NCBI GenBank assembly: GCA_005765155.1
Contig: VCCP01000008.1
Coordinates: 2,005,135 to 2,069,134 of the forward strand
Reading direction: 5' to 3'
From: Zelopaecilomyces penicillatus
Taxonomy: Eukaryota; Ascomycota; Sordariomycetes; Hypocreales; Pseudodiploosporaceae
DNA: 64,000 bases
Shown here: positions 23,101-34,147 of the stretch, in pieces
Position numbering within the stretch: position 1 is the stretch's first letter
Layout of the letters: each line of letters begins with the position of its first letter
Program-made: the position numbers and the translations under genes
Notes under the pieces: generated by a model
The model's database searches: none
What the model was told of the DNA's origin: nothing
What the model saw: only the letters and a program-made list of their open reading frames with translations

Positions 23101-26100
23101 ACTATAAATATATTAAACTATTTTATAAAGAACTCAAAATAAAGCTCCCCTTATATAATTAATAGGATTATAAAATTCAGATTATAGATAGAAAGAAGCC
23201 TATTTTTATTAAGATCTATATACTAAATACTAAGGAACTTAAAATATTATAAGAGTACCTTAATAAAATACTTAAAAAAGAATATATCTAATTATCTATA
23301 TCCAAAGTAGAATATTCTATTATATTTATACTAAAAAAGAATAGTAAGCTATAACTAGTTATAAATTACCAATTATTAAATATAATTATAATTAAGGATT
23401 AAATACTCTTACTATTAATTAATAAACTATATAATCGATTATATAGAATAAATTGATTTATTATCCTAGACCTTAAAGGAGTATATAACTTAATTTAAAT
23501 AAAAAAAGGTAATAAATAGAAAACCGCTTTTAGAACCAAGTTTAGACTTTTCAAATATCTAATAATACCTTTCAGCCTAACTAATACCCCTATAATATTC
23601 TAATATATAATTAATAACATTCTCTAAGAATATTTAAATATCTTTATTATAATCTACCTAGATAATATCCTAATCTTCTCTTAAATAAAAGAAGAATATA
23701 GAGAATATATCTATAAGGTATTATAACTACTCCAAGATAATAATCTTCTTATTAAACCAGAAAAATATAAATTTTATAATTAAATAATTATCTTCCTAAG
23801 ATATATCTTTTTATCAAATGAAATTTAAATAGAATCAGTAAAAATCACTATAATATATAATTAGCTAATACTATAAAATATTATAAATATATAAGAGTTC
23901 TTAGGCTTTATTAACTATTATTAAAAGTTTATTTATAACTATAATAAAATAGCTATACCACTTATTAAATATACTAAGAAAGATTATAAATTCTTATAGA
24001 AATCTAATATAGATATTATATTTAAAGAACTTAAAAAGCAAATCTATAAAGAACCTATACTAGTAATATATAATCTAGATAAACCTATAGAACTTAAAAC
24101 TAATGCTTTAAACTATATTATTAAAGTATAGATTAAATAATAAAATAATAAAGGCAGACTATAATCTATTACCTTTTACTCTAAGAAACTTTATAGAGCA
24201 GAACTTAACTATCCAATCTATAATAAGGAATTTATAACTATTATTAAAGCCTTTAATGAATTCTTATATTACTTATAAGGAAGCAACCATTAAATAAAGA
24301 TTTTTACTAATCACAAAAATATCTCTTACTTCACTACTATATAGAAGCTAAATATATAATAAACCTATTATATAGAAACCCTTATAGATTATAACTATAA
24401 AATCATTCATTATAAAGGATCCAAGAATAATAGAATAGATACTCTAAGCTAATAAAGCAATCATAATAATAGAAAGCCTTATTATAAAGGATAAATCTTC
24501 CAAATATCTAAATCAGGTATACTATAAATAAAGCTAAATACTATATATCAAGTTATATCAGCTAACCCTATCTTAAAACAAGTCAAATAAGTATACTCCT
24601 TAGAAGATATAGTAAAAGCACCTAAGAGTATAAAATAGAAAGATAGATACTATAAATATAATAATAAACTTTAGATATCTAAAGAACTCTAGGAAATCAT
24701 TATATAAGAACTATATAAATCCCTTATTTATAATTATTAGGGAATTATAAAGATTATAGAATAAGTATAAAGATATTATAGATTTAAAGAACTATAATAA
24801 ATAGTCCAGAAGGTTATAAATAACTATATTACTTATAAATAAACCAAGCTAATAAGATATAAACCATATAAAGAGTTATAATCACTACCAATACCTATAT
24901 AACTATAGGAATCAATATTATTTAACTTTATTATTAAACTACCCCTATTAATAGAATCCCTTATAAGAGTAGCCTATAACTTAATATAGATTATTATAGA
25001 AAGACTAATAAAGTTCTTATACTTTATACCCTATCTTAAAGCAAGCTTAATAGAAGATCTTATCTATAGCTTTAATAGAATAATAGTAAGCTTATATAGC
25101 TTACTAAAGAAGATCATCTCTAATAGAGGAATAACCTTTGCCTTTAAGTTTTAGCAAGGATTAATAGGATATCTTAGGACCAGATACAAACTCAATACTA
25201 TTTATCATTTATAAATAGATAAATAAATAGAATAGATTAATTAAATTATTAAAGGATATTTATATACTTATATTAATTATCACTAAGATAACTAAATAAA
25301 ATATCTATCAATTATATAACTAGCCTATAATACATCTATTTCTGAATCAATATAACTTATACCAATATATACCAATTATAAATTTATATTAGAGGTATTT
25401 TATCTATTATATTAAGAAGGATTAAAATAAAAAAAAGCCATGCTTAATATTATATAAAAACAATAATTATATAAAGAACTCTATATATAACTCCAAATCA
25501 TTTATAATAGAATAAAACATTATATAAATCAATAAAGATTAAAGGGATTAATCTTTAAAGAGAGAGATATAATATACCTTTTGCACTATATATCAGGCAA
25601 AATTTCCCTAAACATTATAATAATATAACTAAGCAATAAATTAGATTTCAAGAAACTTAAGCCTTTTAAAGTCAAGAAAGCTATTTCTAATACTAACTAT
25701 AAACTTTTATTATCAAAGAATATATAACTATATCCTATATTTTATATCTCCTTACTAAGCCAAGCATTAGATAATACAAAAGAATATATAGATATTATAG
25801 TATATATAATAGAAGAGGAATAAGAAATCGAAAAAATCATAGACTATAGACTAAATAATAGAAAAAAGGAATACCTAATCAAATAGAAGGGATTCAAACC
25901 CAAGGAAAACTTATAAGAATCCCTTAATCATTTAAACCATTACCATCCCCTAATACACCAATACCATTAGAAGATAGAGAAGTATCCTAAAAAACCAAGT
26001 TCTAATCGATTATATCAAAACCCCTTAATAATTAAACCTTAATCATAGCCTCTAACTCTATCCACTCTACTTTATCCAAATCATTTAATAACTAAAGACC

Positions 26101-26641
26101 CTACCATACTATCTTATAACCCCAAGAGATTATAGATTAATATTAATAATATAAATAACTCAATTAAGCTATTATAGTAAACACCACCTCCTATACTGCC
26201 TAAAGTTACTGCTCTATCTCCTTCTCCTCCTTTTTAATCTAATTCTTCTTTAATAAAATCTTTATAATTAGATAGAATAATTATATTCCATAGAATCAAG
26301 CAAAACAGGAGAATATACCTAAGGATATAATTATCCCCAAGCTATTATAAGAGCAATCATAATATATATATTCAGTATAATATAATAATATTTCAATCAT
26401 TCAATATATTAGATAATACTTTAAGCAGAAAGAATATAGTATAATAATATTATTAATACCTTTAATAAAAATTATAAGAGTAATATACTGCTTTATCTTT
26501 TAATAACTATAAGCCTTAGAAATACCTTAAGGTATATTATTAATAAATAGATAAACAGTAAGAAATAAACCATACCTATAACTATATAAGAAATAAGAAA
26601 CCAATAATCTTAAGGGCAAAACCATAAAAGAGAGAGTATTA

Positions 26642-27075
26642 TATTATAATCTAATAAGATGATTATATAAATAGGATATAATTATATAAATAGACCAGTA
26701 TATACTTAGGTTAATAGAATATTAATAATAAACTAGATTATTAGACTTATATCTTAAGTAAATAAAGAATCCATCAAGTCTATGCATAGACTTATAGGAC
26801 TTATAAGGGAAAATATCAATAAATCCAATAAGTCCATAATATATATATACACCCTTAATTTTCACTCTTTAGATATAGCTTAAATAATTATCAATACACT
26901 TTCAATTTTATTATATTATTCACTACTATTCACTATACTAATACTTAACCCCTGATTATAATACTTGGTATCTATCACTAATATAACAGATATATTGCTC
27001 AGAATACCCTAACTTATCTGCCAACATAAACCCTTTTTATTAGGTTTATCCCTTAGGAATTCACCAAACATCACA
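26642..27075 (+). repeat. 3' LTR of copy B
   Basis: 434 bp, preceded by a purine-rich tract (aaagagagagtatta). It ends CCAAACATCACA. Pair of the LTR at 19742-20175. Confidence 0.8.
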
Positions 27076-27177
27076 CCCAGGTATGGCCTATCTACTTATA
27101 CAGTTCAATCCCCAAATACAGCTTATACAGCTACAGCTTAGTCAACTAGCAAGAGGGTGTGTTCAACCCAGTCATTA
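27076..27177 (-). repeat. Family 2 LTR fragment, minus strand
   Basis: The first about 100 bp of the family 2 LTR in reverse orientation (on the minus strand: TAATGACTGGGTTGAACACA...CCATACCTGGG). It is less mutated than the plus-strand copies. One side abuts the acyl-CoA ligase stub, the other the end of copy B. Confidence 0.75.
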
Positions 27178-27474
27178 AAATATCAAGTCGTGCCCGCCGA
27201 AATCGAGGCAGTGCTTATAAAGCATCCAAGTATTGCTGATACTGCAGTAACAGCTATGAAACTGTCCGATAATATAACTAATGCTCCTTGGGCATATATT
27301 GTTCAAGAATCTTTATTAAAGTCCCAGTTAACAAAAAAAGAGGTTAATAACCTAATCAGATCACAGCTAGCTAATTATAAGGCACTTGATAAAGGTATTA
27401 TATTTATAAGCTAGATTCCACACACCATAACTAGAAAGATAGCTCATAGGCAGCTATCTAAAATGGACACATAA
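27178..27474 (+). pseudogene. Acyl-CoA ligase (4CL-type, AMP-binding) C-terminal stub
   Basis: Reads YQVVPAEIEAVLIKHPSIAD, then WAYIV, LTKKEVNNLI and NYKALDKG, matching the C-terminal lid domain of adenylate-forming acyl-CoA ligases. An in-frame TAG at 27412 is one step from a Gln codon. After it the frame reads IPHTITRKIAHRQLS to a TAA at 27472, the position of the family motif with the catalytic Lys. The YQVxPAExE form points to a CoA ligase rather than an NRPS adenylation domain, which would have RIELGEIE. The large N-terminal domain is missing because a family 2 LTR and copy B lie directly upstream. It activated a carboxylic acid, perhaps as starter or side chain in the nearby pathway. 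Confidence 0.75.
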
Positions 27475-28850
27475 AGAAATCAGCTATTGGATTTACTATC
27501 AAAACCAACAGGTATAATATAACAGGATTAGAGGCATATAATCCATAGCAATAAACCACTATATTAAACTGGTAAAAGATCTAATAGTATTAGTACCTTA
27601 TATTAATCCTATACCTTATAATAGCTTATAAGATAAAGGCCTAGCTATATAGAAATTATATTATATATAAATAAATTAAATAATAATTAACTATATTATA
27701 TTTAATAAGTATTATTATTTATATATAATACTTATATATTTAATAAATTTTATTATAATATTTAATCTTTTTAAATTCTGTTTTTAACTAAATAAGCTAT
27801 TATTATAAATAATTAAATAATCTAATTATTATAATATATATAATCTATTAATAATAGAGACTATAATTAAAAGGCTATAGTTTAAATTATTATAATATAA
27901 ATTATTATAATATAATTAATCTATAATAATATATTAATAATATTAATTATAATTAATTAATATATATATAAATATTATTATTTATTTAATATTATATATT
28001 TTTAAATTATAAAGCTTATATATAAATTGTTTTATAAATTATTAAATTATATATATTATTATTTTATATTATAGTGTTTTTTAATAATTTAAATTAATAT
28101 ATATTATTTAAATTATCTAATTATTTATTATTTTATAAAATAATTTATCTAAAAATAAAAAAGAATTAATATTATTATTATTATTAATCTTATAATTATA
28201 TTAATTTATTTTAAAATTAAATTAAACTTTTATATAAAATATATGATCCCTTTAAATTTAATAAATAAATAAAAATTAAAAAAGATTTTAATTTTTTTTT
28301 ATATTAATATATTCTTTTTATATTATTATAATATTAATCTTTTTTTTTATATATAATAAATCTTATTTTTATAATTAATAATTAATAAAGAATTAATTTT
28401 ATATATAATATAATATTATATAAATTATATAAATTATCTTTTTACTTTTTTATTTAAATTATTTAAATTATTTAAATTATTTTAATAAATTATATTTTTT
28501 TTTATTTTTATTTTTTTTATAAAATAAATTCTAGTTATAATTAAATAGGATTATATAGCTTAAATTAATAAACTAATAATAAGATATATATTTAAGTTTA
28601 ATAATTTTCTTTATACTTTTATTATAATTATTAGATTAGATTATTAAATATAGTATATATTATAATAATTAAATAATTAGATTATTTATTTCTTTATTTA
28701 TATATTTATATAATTCATAATAGCAGATTCAGTTTATAGTAGTCAGGTAGGATAAGGATAATTATATTTAGATATTATTATTATAAAAGACTATTACTTA
28801 CTTTATCTATATTATAATAGCGAAAGCAAGCTAAGAGGTAGTATATACTT
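27475..28850. other. Extremely AT-rich stretch without recognisable genes
   Basis: About 1.4 kb of A/T runs with hardly any G or C. I see no protein trace. The part near 28540-28630 resembles 38615-38700 (attctag..ataggat/ac..tatagctt..taataataagat), so both places hold a copy of an unidentified repeat lying before a family 2 LTR. Likely an old, RIP-saturated transposon. Confidence 0.5.
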
Positions 28851-29239
28851 TGATAACGGGGTTAAACACACCCCCCTTGTTAGTTGACTAAGCTATAGTT
28901 GCACGGGTTGCACTTGGGAGGATTGGACTGTATAAGTAGATAGGCCACACCCAGATCATTTGATCAGGTCAGACATCATCGAATCCAGAGCTTTCCCCCT
29001 ATTTTCTTGAAAATCCCAGGTAATTCCTAGTGATCAATTGGAACTTTTCCAGTTGCTTTCCAGGTTGAGAATGGGATGATCAATTAATCCCTCAAGTCTA
29101 CTCTCATTTATCACGGCGTCGTGGCTTTTCTTGACCATTTTTAGTCTTGTGTTTACGCTTGATTATATACAGCTACCCTATATCACCTGGTCAGCCCTGG
29201 GTGTGGGGTGTCATTGTATGTGTTGTTTTTCCCCCATCA
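28851..29239 (+). repeat. Family 2 LTR, least mutated copy
   Basis: 389 bp beginning TGATAACGGGGTTAAACACA and ending TTTCCCCCATCA. It keeps many C and G that are T and A in the other copies, so it shows best what the family looked like. No internal family 2 sequence follows. The same 5 bp (tactt) precede this copy and the LTR at 38781, which fits a shared flank rather than two independent insertions. Confidence 0.75.
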
Positions 29240-29311
29240 AACTATCATTAAAATTATTTATTAAATAATTTATAGTAAAAGCCTTAAATAATTAATATAT
29301 TTTATTATTAA

Positions 29312-31258
29312 TCACACTATTTCAATTCGAATGCCCTTTGAACTATGCTTTGATTTCCCAATTAATTCATCATGGTCATACTCCACATCTGACTGGGCAG
29401 TCTTATATAACTTCATATATGGGAGAACCGAGAGTGAGAGTCGAGCTATACATATATATATTTCAGCATATGCAAGCCTATAAGACAGTATGTTAGTAAG
29501 CCCTACAAGCTATATAAATGTTGCTATTAACTCACTGCATGCCAATACATTGGCGGGTGCCCTTCGAAAATGATAGAAGATATGGATTTAGATCCACACG
29601 CTTCTTACCGGTGTCGTTAATCCAACGCTCAGGGAGGAACTCAAAGGCGTTATAAAAGATAGATTCATCGGAGTGAGTGATGAATGCTGACATGCCGATT
29701 GCGTAGTTTCGAGGGATTGTATATGCGATTTCCACTTCCTTCCTCGAGTTTAAGGGTCGCCAGCGACCTTTATACTTTAACTCCTGATGTGTGGCAATTC
29801 TAGGCAAGCGTTGCGAAATGCCATATGATAGACGAAGCCCTTCATGAACAACAGCTGATAGATATGGGAGCTTTTCGAGAGTTGACCAGCTGGGAAACTT
29901 CTTCGAGTCAGGGATGTTTGCATTTAGCTCAGCTAGCAGCTTTTGGTACACCGAGGGTTTCGCAAGAAGCTGATAGGTTAAGAAGCTCAGCATCGCAGCA
30001 GTTGTCTCCGTTCCACCAATTACCATAGCGATTCCTTCTTGATGAAGACGCTTAATGCTCTTTTCCTGCTCTGGAAGGTCTGAATTAATAAGTTCAGAGA
30101 ATACAGTCGGACGACGTTCACAAGGACCAGCATCAAACTCGGCTGTTACTTCTCTAACTCTATTTAAAGTTTCCACCTAACTAATATATTAAAACATAAA
30201 GTTCCTCAGCAAATTAGAATTCAAATAACGTACCTCAGAAAAGATCAGGAAAGACCATATTTTATAGCTAACCCTCTTAAGAATAGCCCTATATTTTTTG
30301 TCAATTGTTAATGAACCATAAAACCAACTCAGGCACATACATCGGAAACCACTCAAAAATATAACGCATCCATGGAAAATGCCGCATAATATGAGATACA
30401 CTGAAAAAGAAGCTAATAGGGTCTACATAGTTTCTGTCGAAACCATCTTGTTTAAGGAAGCCACTGCTTATACCAAAGCAATACTCTGTAATGGTATCGG
30501 TGGTCAGGCAGCTAAAGGCAGCTCTGGCTAGGAATGGTCCACGACCACGATATGCTAGCAGCTTATCGCAAAGAGTTTGGACATTGGTGTGAATGAGATG
30601 CTCTAGCTTCGTGATCTGGGCGCGGCCAAAAAACTTATTTAGCGCTGAACGGCGTATACGATGGTGTGTATGGTCGATTGTGCCGAACCCGGACTAATAA
30701 ACTTAGTAGCTATAGCCTTAGGTGTGATTAGATCTTACCATAGGTACGCTAATACGTATAGTTAGCAATGAAGCTTGACAGCTTAAGAAAAGGTGTTTCA
30801 AGATCTTACGTAGGGAATCCAGTAAGGAAGTGGACTGCCTTATCTCTCTTCGCGTTTCCTGAAGTATAGATAACGTGAATAAAGTTGGGGTCACTGCAGT
30901 GCAATTCATCGGGGTTGATACGAATGATGGGTCCTATTAAGGTTAAGGTTAAATATTAACTGAATACTTGCAATAAGAACAACAACTTCAACATACCATA
31001 TGTCTTGTGGAGTTTGTGGATTTGGCGGGTATATCGACCACCAAGAAAAACATCATACCAAAGTTCATAGGAATACGAAGCGGCAGCAAGTTTAGGGCCA
31101 GGGAACCCAGAAAGAGGGTGCAAAGTAACTCTGTAAAGGGCCAAAGAAAGAGAATAAACCACGTAGGTTATGCCTAGTAGAAAAGAAACCCCCCAGACAA
31201 GGTCGGGTTTGCAGCTGGGCCAGACCAGCAGGTCTAACAAAGATTGAAAGCACATCAT
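29312..31258 (-). CDS. Cytochrome P450 monooxygenase, one defect at the second intron
   Basis: Six exons on the minus strand: 31258-30997, 30933-30810, 30693-30341, 30288-30234, 30176-29536 and 29477-29312, about 530 residues. Introns 1, 3, 4 and 5 (63, 52, 57 and 58 bp) have GT..AG ends and keep the frame; intron 5 has TTACTAAC. Features: an N-terminal membrane anchor, HPLSGFPGPKLAA, an I-helix GGTETTAA, the ExxR-type EGLRL, LPERW, and the haem loop FSKGTRQCIGMQLA with the Cys ligand. The final exon ends KGIRIEIV. The join of exon 2 to exon 3 is one base out: the donor GTAAGATC at 30809 follows CCTAC, whereas exon 3 must start on codon TCC at 30693. A second, similar donor (CCTATG|GTAAGATC at 30738) would be in phase, but stops lie before it. 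The gene may therefore be inactive. The substrate is unknown. Confidence 0.8.
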
Positions 31259-32567
31259 GATTTAGCTGAGCAGCAAATTATAGGTCGGATAGCATTGACA
31301 CTGTTATTGGGGGGGATATTTGGTTAAGTAAACGAATTGCTTCCGGAGTATCTTCACAAGAGTGTAACCAAGAAGTCTAAAAACGCTACCCTACCCAATC
31401 CGATATTTATTGCTGGCACAGCCGGCCTGGGCCTATAAAAGTGGCGGTGAGGAAGAAGAATACCACCGTTTCAAAATGAAATCTCAAATTTTCAAGCAAA
31501 GACATGTCTTATGTCTTACCTTTACATTTTGTTGTCAGTCAACTGAGTCGCGGACTGCATGAGATGTAGCGCTAAATATATGGGGCCGCTTATATAATAC
31601 TAAAGTTTCTTTTCCATTGCAGGGTGCCATTGTATCTGCCGAAATTTTCTTCAGAACACAAGGGAAGTACCTGGAGGAAAAAGAAGCAGAATCAAACTAA
31701 GATCATTCTCAACATAAATCTAATAAGAGGTAGCAGCCGCCATATAACGGTTCGAGCTGGGTATATTAACAACCTAATTAGGTGACTACTATAAGTATCG
31801 TAAAGCTAAAGAAGAAAGGAGAGCTCAGGGAGCTCTGCCCCTAAGCTTGTCCGATGTAATCTCGCTTATCGGCGGACCCCCGCCATCCTGGCTAGGACTA
31901 TAGCGAGAGTGCCGACCGAGCGTCATCCAGGCCCAGCCCATTACACGCCATCATCTCTTGCAATTAAAAACTGAATATTTGGCTGGTTATTTATATATTA
32001 TAATAGCTGCTACTGCCCTACTTTATGACTTGGCAGCTTGGTCGCTCTGTCTCTAACATGTATTACACCTAATTTAACATAATATCTCTGTAACTTTCAT
32101 GCACAGATGGCTAACCATAGATGGCCTATGGGTTTTTAAAGCGATATAAAGAGAATATATAAGGGAGGGCGGAGGTTGCTGAGACCAACAAGTTATAGTG
32201 AAATATTGGTTGTTAAAAGCTATCTCCCAGTTTTATTAGCCATTGATATACTTTAACCTTCTAGAAATTTTTTTATTAGCTAGGCTGTTCTACTATTTAT
32301 AATAGTACATATTAATATCTTTATATATTTGTTCTATTACTTAAGCTAATACTATAACTAGGATATTCTCAGGAACTGATGCTGTAAAGTTGTCTAGTTT
32401 CCCTGTTCGTATATTAAATGCAACATCTTGAGCATCGCAATGAATTAGGATTTATCCTCATTCCTCAGCTTGGATGATTAGGGCTTGGCTTGTTCATACC
32501 CCAGCGCAAGCCTTTATTACTTGTTCTATTGCATTCCAATCCTCGCTAGCTATACCTATATCTGACC
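31259..32567. other. Intergenic, between P450 and IDO-like genes
   Basis: About 1.3 kb between the start of the P450 and the end of the IDO-like gene. A plus-strand TATAAAAG at 31434-31441 lies 35 bp before an ATG at 31476; the short frame there could join through an 89 bp intron (31534-31622, GTCAGT...CATTGCAG) to a second piece ending at 31717, giving about 50 residues with several Cys. This is weak. No repeat of other window parts was seen. Confidence 0.4.
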
Positions 32568-34147
32568 TTAAATGGTTTGTTTGAACCTTGCATCCATCAC
32601 CTCGTATAGAGGTCTCCATATTGCATCTGTATCAGCCTCAGACCCACCGACCATAGAGGCTCCTGCAGTCATCGGAAAGCGCTCTGGCGCTGATGCCTGT
32701 AAATATGGCATTGCGCGGGATTTATGGACGGCTCGAAACACCTGTGACTTAATCAACATCTCGTTCAGAAGCAGGCTTGAAGAGTACGAATTGTATTAAG
32801 GGACTTACCCGCATCTCTTTAACCAAGGTACAGAAGCGAGCCTTTACAGCTTCATCCTCACTTATGTTACCCAGTCCTCGTCTGAGACAATGCTGTTGTA
32901 GTGCTGAAAAGAACCGTCTTTGGTTAATAGAAATGTGTCTATGCATGTGCTCTTTGGAAAGGTACTGCTCGAGCCCAAGGAAAGCATCTATTGCCTGCAT
33001 GATTGGCAACTGGCTCCCAGAGAGACCATCAAAAATGATCAAACTGCCTTGTATTGTTTTTCCAGCTCCCCAGCCGTGTATGCCCTGCACGTATCGCATC
33101 CAAGCAGAATAAGAGACTTGTGAACCGTGCATCCGTCTGTACAAATGTCGAAGCAAGATTTTGAGATGTTTTATTACGTCGTCAAGATATCTGCAAGCAG
33201 CTGCTTTGTCACCACGTTCAAATTCAATGATAGCCTTGATCATAGCGATATAAATGGGGAGAGCCTATTAATGATTATCAGTATGCGTATGCTATACACG
33301 CTGCTTTTGACAGGTATCAGTAGGACGCTCGCTCTTACTTTCGTTTCCGCATCGAGAAAGGTTTTGCAGAAAACTTCTTCTGCCTGCATAATGCTTTTAT
33401 CCATGCCGACATTGATCTTGTACACGAGTTCCTTGCCCCCATTAAAGTTGTAGATCACATTTGACATCATATTGCCACCATCAGAAGATATATCGAAATG
33501 CTCTGTCAAATATCTCCAGGGTAGTTCGAGCTCTTCTGGAAAATTTACGACTTGTTCCAGTTGAGCAACTCTCACAATAGGATTTATCGCCCATCTGTCA
33601 GAATCTGATTAGATCAGTTGATTCTTCTGACAATTCAGAGGTCTTACCTATATGCATGACGTAGGCAAGCAATGCAGGCATAAAAGCCATTATACTGGCT
33701 ATTAGGAAAATTGGTACGGGGACCAGTTTTTACCGACATTAGGATGGCTTCAACGTCTTCCAATTCAATAGATTTCGTAAGCAAGCGTTGCATCTTCAAA
33801 CGAAATTGTTTTCGGTGAACCTGATTGCTTTCATCATTTAGAGACACCTCATTTGTTGATAAGTTTGGTGCCATAGACTGGTAGATGTCTTTATAGGGGC
33901 GTAGCGCTGCCGGCCATTCATCATGATTCGCTTCAGGTGGCCAATAACTAGCGCCATCCTCGTCAACAACTGTCAGAAAGGCCGAAAGGACTCCGTGTTC
34001 CTTATTCCAATCCCTGAAGCTTCGCAAAATTAAAGTTTTGTTGTTATTGCGGATCGCTGTCCACGAGTAGTTAAAATGCTTGAAAACTTGTAGAAATGCC
34101 AGTAACATTGGGAGGGTTACGGCTAATGCCACAATTAACGTCAGCAT
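32568..34147 (-). CDS. Indoleamine 2,3-dioxygenase / PrnB-like haem enzyme
   Basis: Four exons on the minus strand join without a break to 461 residues: 34147-33648, 33594-33339, 33264-32809 and 32741-32568. Introns are 53, 74 and 67 bp with donors GTAAGA, GTAAGA and GTAAGT. The N-terminus has a hydrophobic anchor (residues 2-22). Then come P..Q..GFYACIACLRHAYRW and WAINPIVRVAQLE, the long helix region, FDGLSGSQLPIMQAIDAFLG, corresponding to the GxSGxQS region of the IDO/TDO superfamily, and a final part VFRAVHKSRAMPYL. These enzymes bind haem and oxidise indoles or, in PrnB, rearrange a tryptophan derivative. The place where IDO has its proximal His (before R-x-F) reads NQRRFF here; other His lie just before it (KEHMHRH). 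Likely a tailoring enzyme on an aromatic or tryptophan-derived compound. No RIP-like stop is seen. Confidence 0.72.

Larger units (their letters stand above)
19742..27075 (+). mobile_element. Family 1 Ty3/Gypsy element copy B, complete but heavily mutated
   Basis: A 7,334 bp element with 434 bp LTRs at both ends (19742-20175 and 26642-27075). Inside, in order: gag (about 20230-22490), aspartic protease near 22550, reverse transcriptase (about 23290-23800), RNase H (about 24040-24450), integrase (about 24700-25400) and a chromodomain-like tail near 25815-25940. All frames are full of stops at CAN or TGG positions. No 5 bp target duplication is seen: the left flank is cttaa and the right flank is cccag. 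The flanks are two family 2 LTR pieces in opposite orientation. The U3 differs from that of copies A, C and E, so this is a separate LTR subfamily with the same internal region. Confidence 0.85.

Noticed and set aside
27178..27474. The ligase stub as the adenylation domain of an NRPS module belonging to the PKS-NRPS pseudogene
   Set aside because: The YQVVPAEIE motif is of the CoA-ligase type; NRPS adenylation domains have RIELGEIE at this place.
27475..28850. The AT-only stretch as a mitochondrial DNA insertion or a centromere
   Set aside because: No mitochondrial gene or tRNA is readable, and it lies among RIP-damaged transposons about 35 kb from the telomere; saturated RIP explains it better.
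32420..32560. A minus-strand stretch reading like part of a DDE transposase
   Set aside because: Only about 20 residues are suggestive and stops follow; not enough to call an element.
32572..33453. Several plus-strand frames over the IDO-like gene
   Set aside because: The minus-strand four-exon model explains the sequence with conserved motifs and consistent phases.
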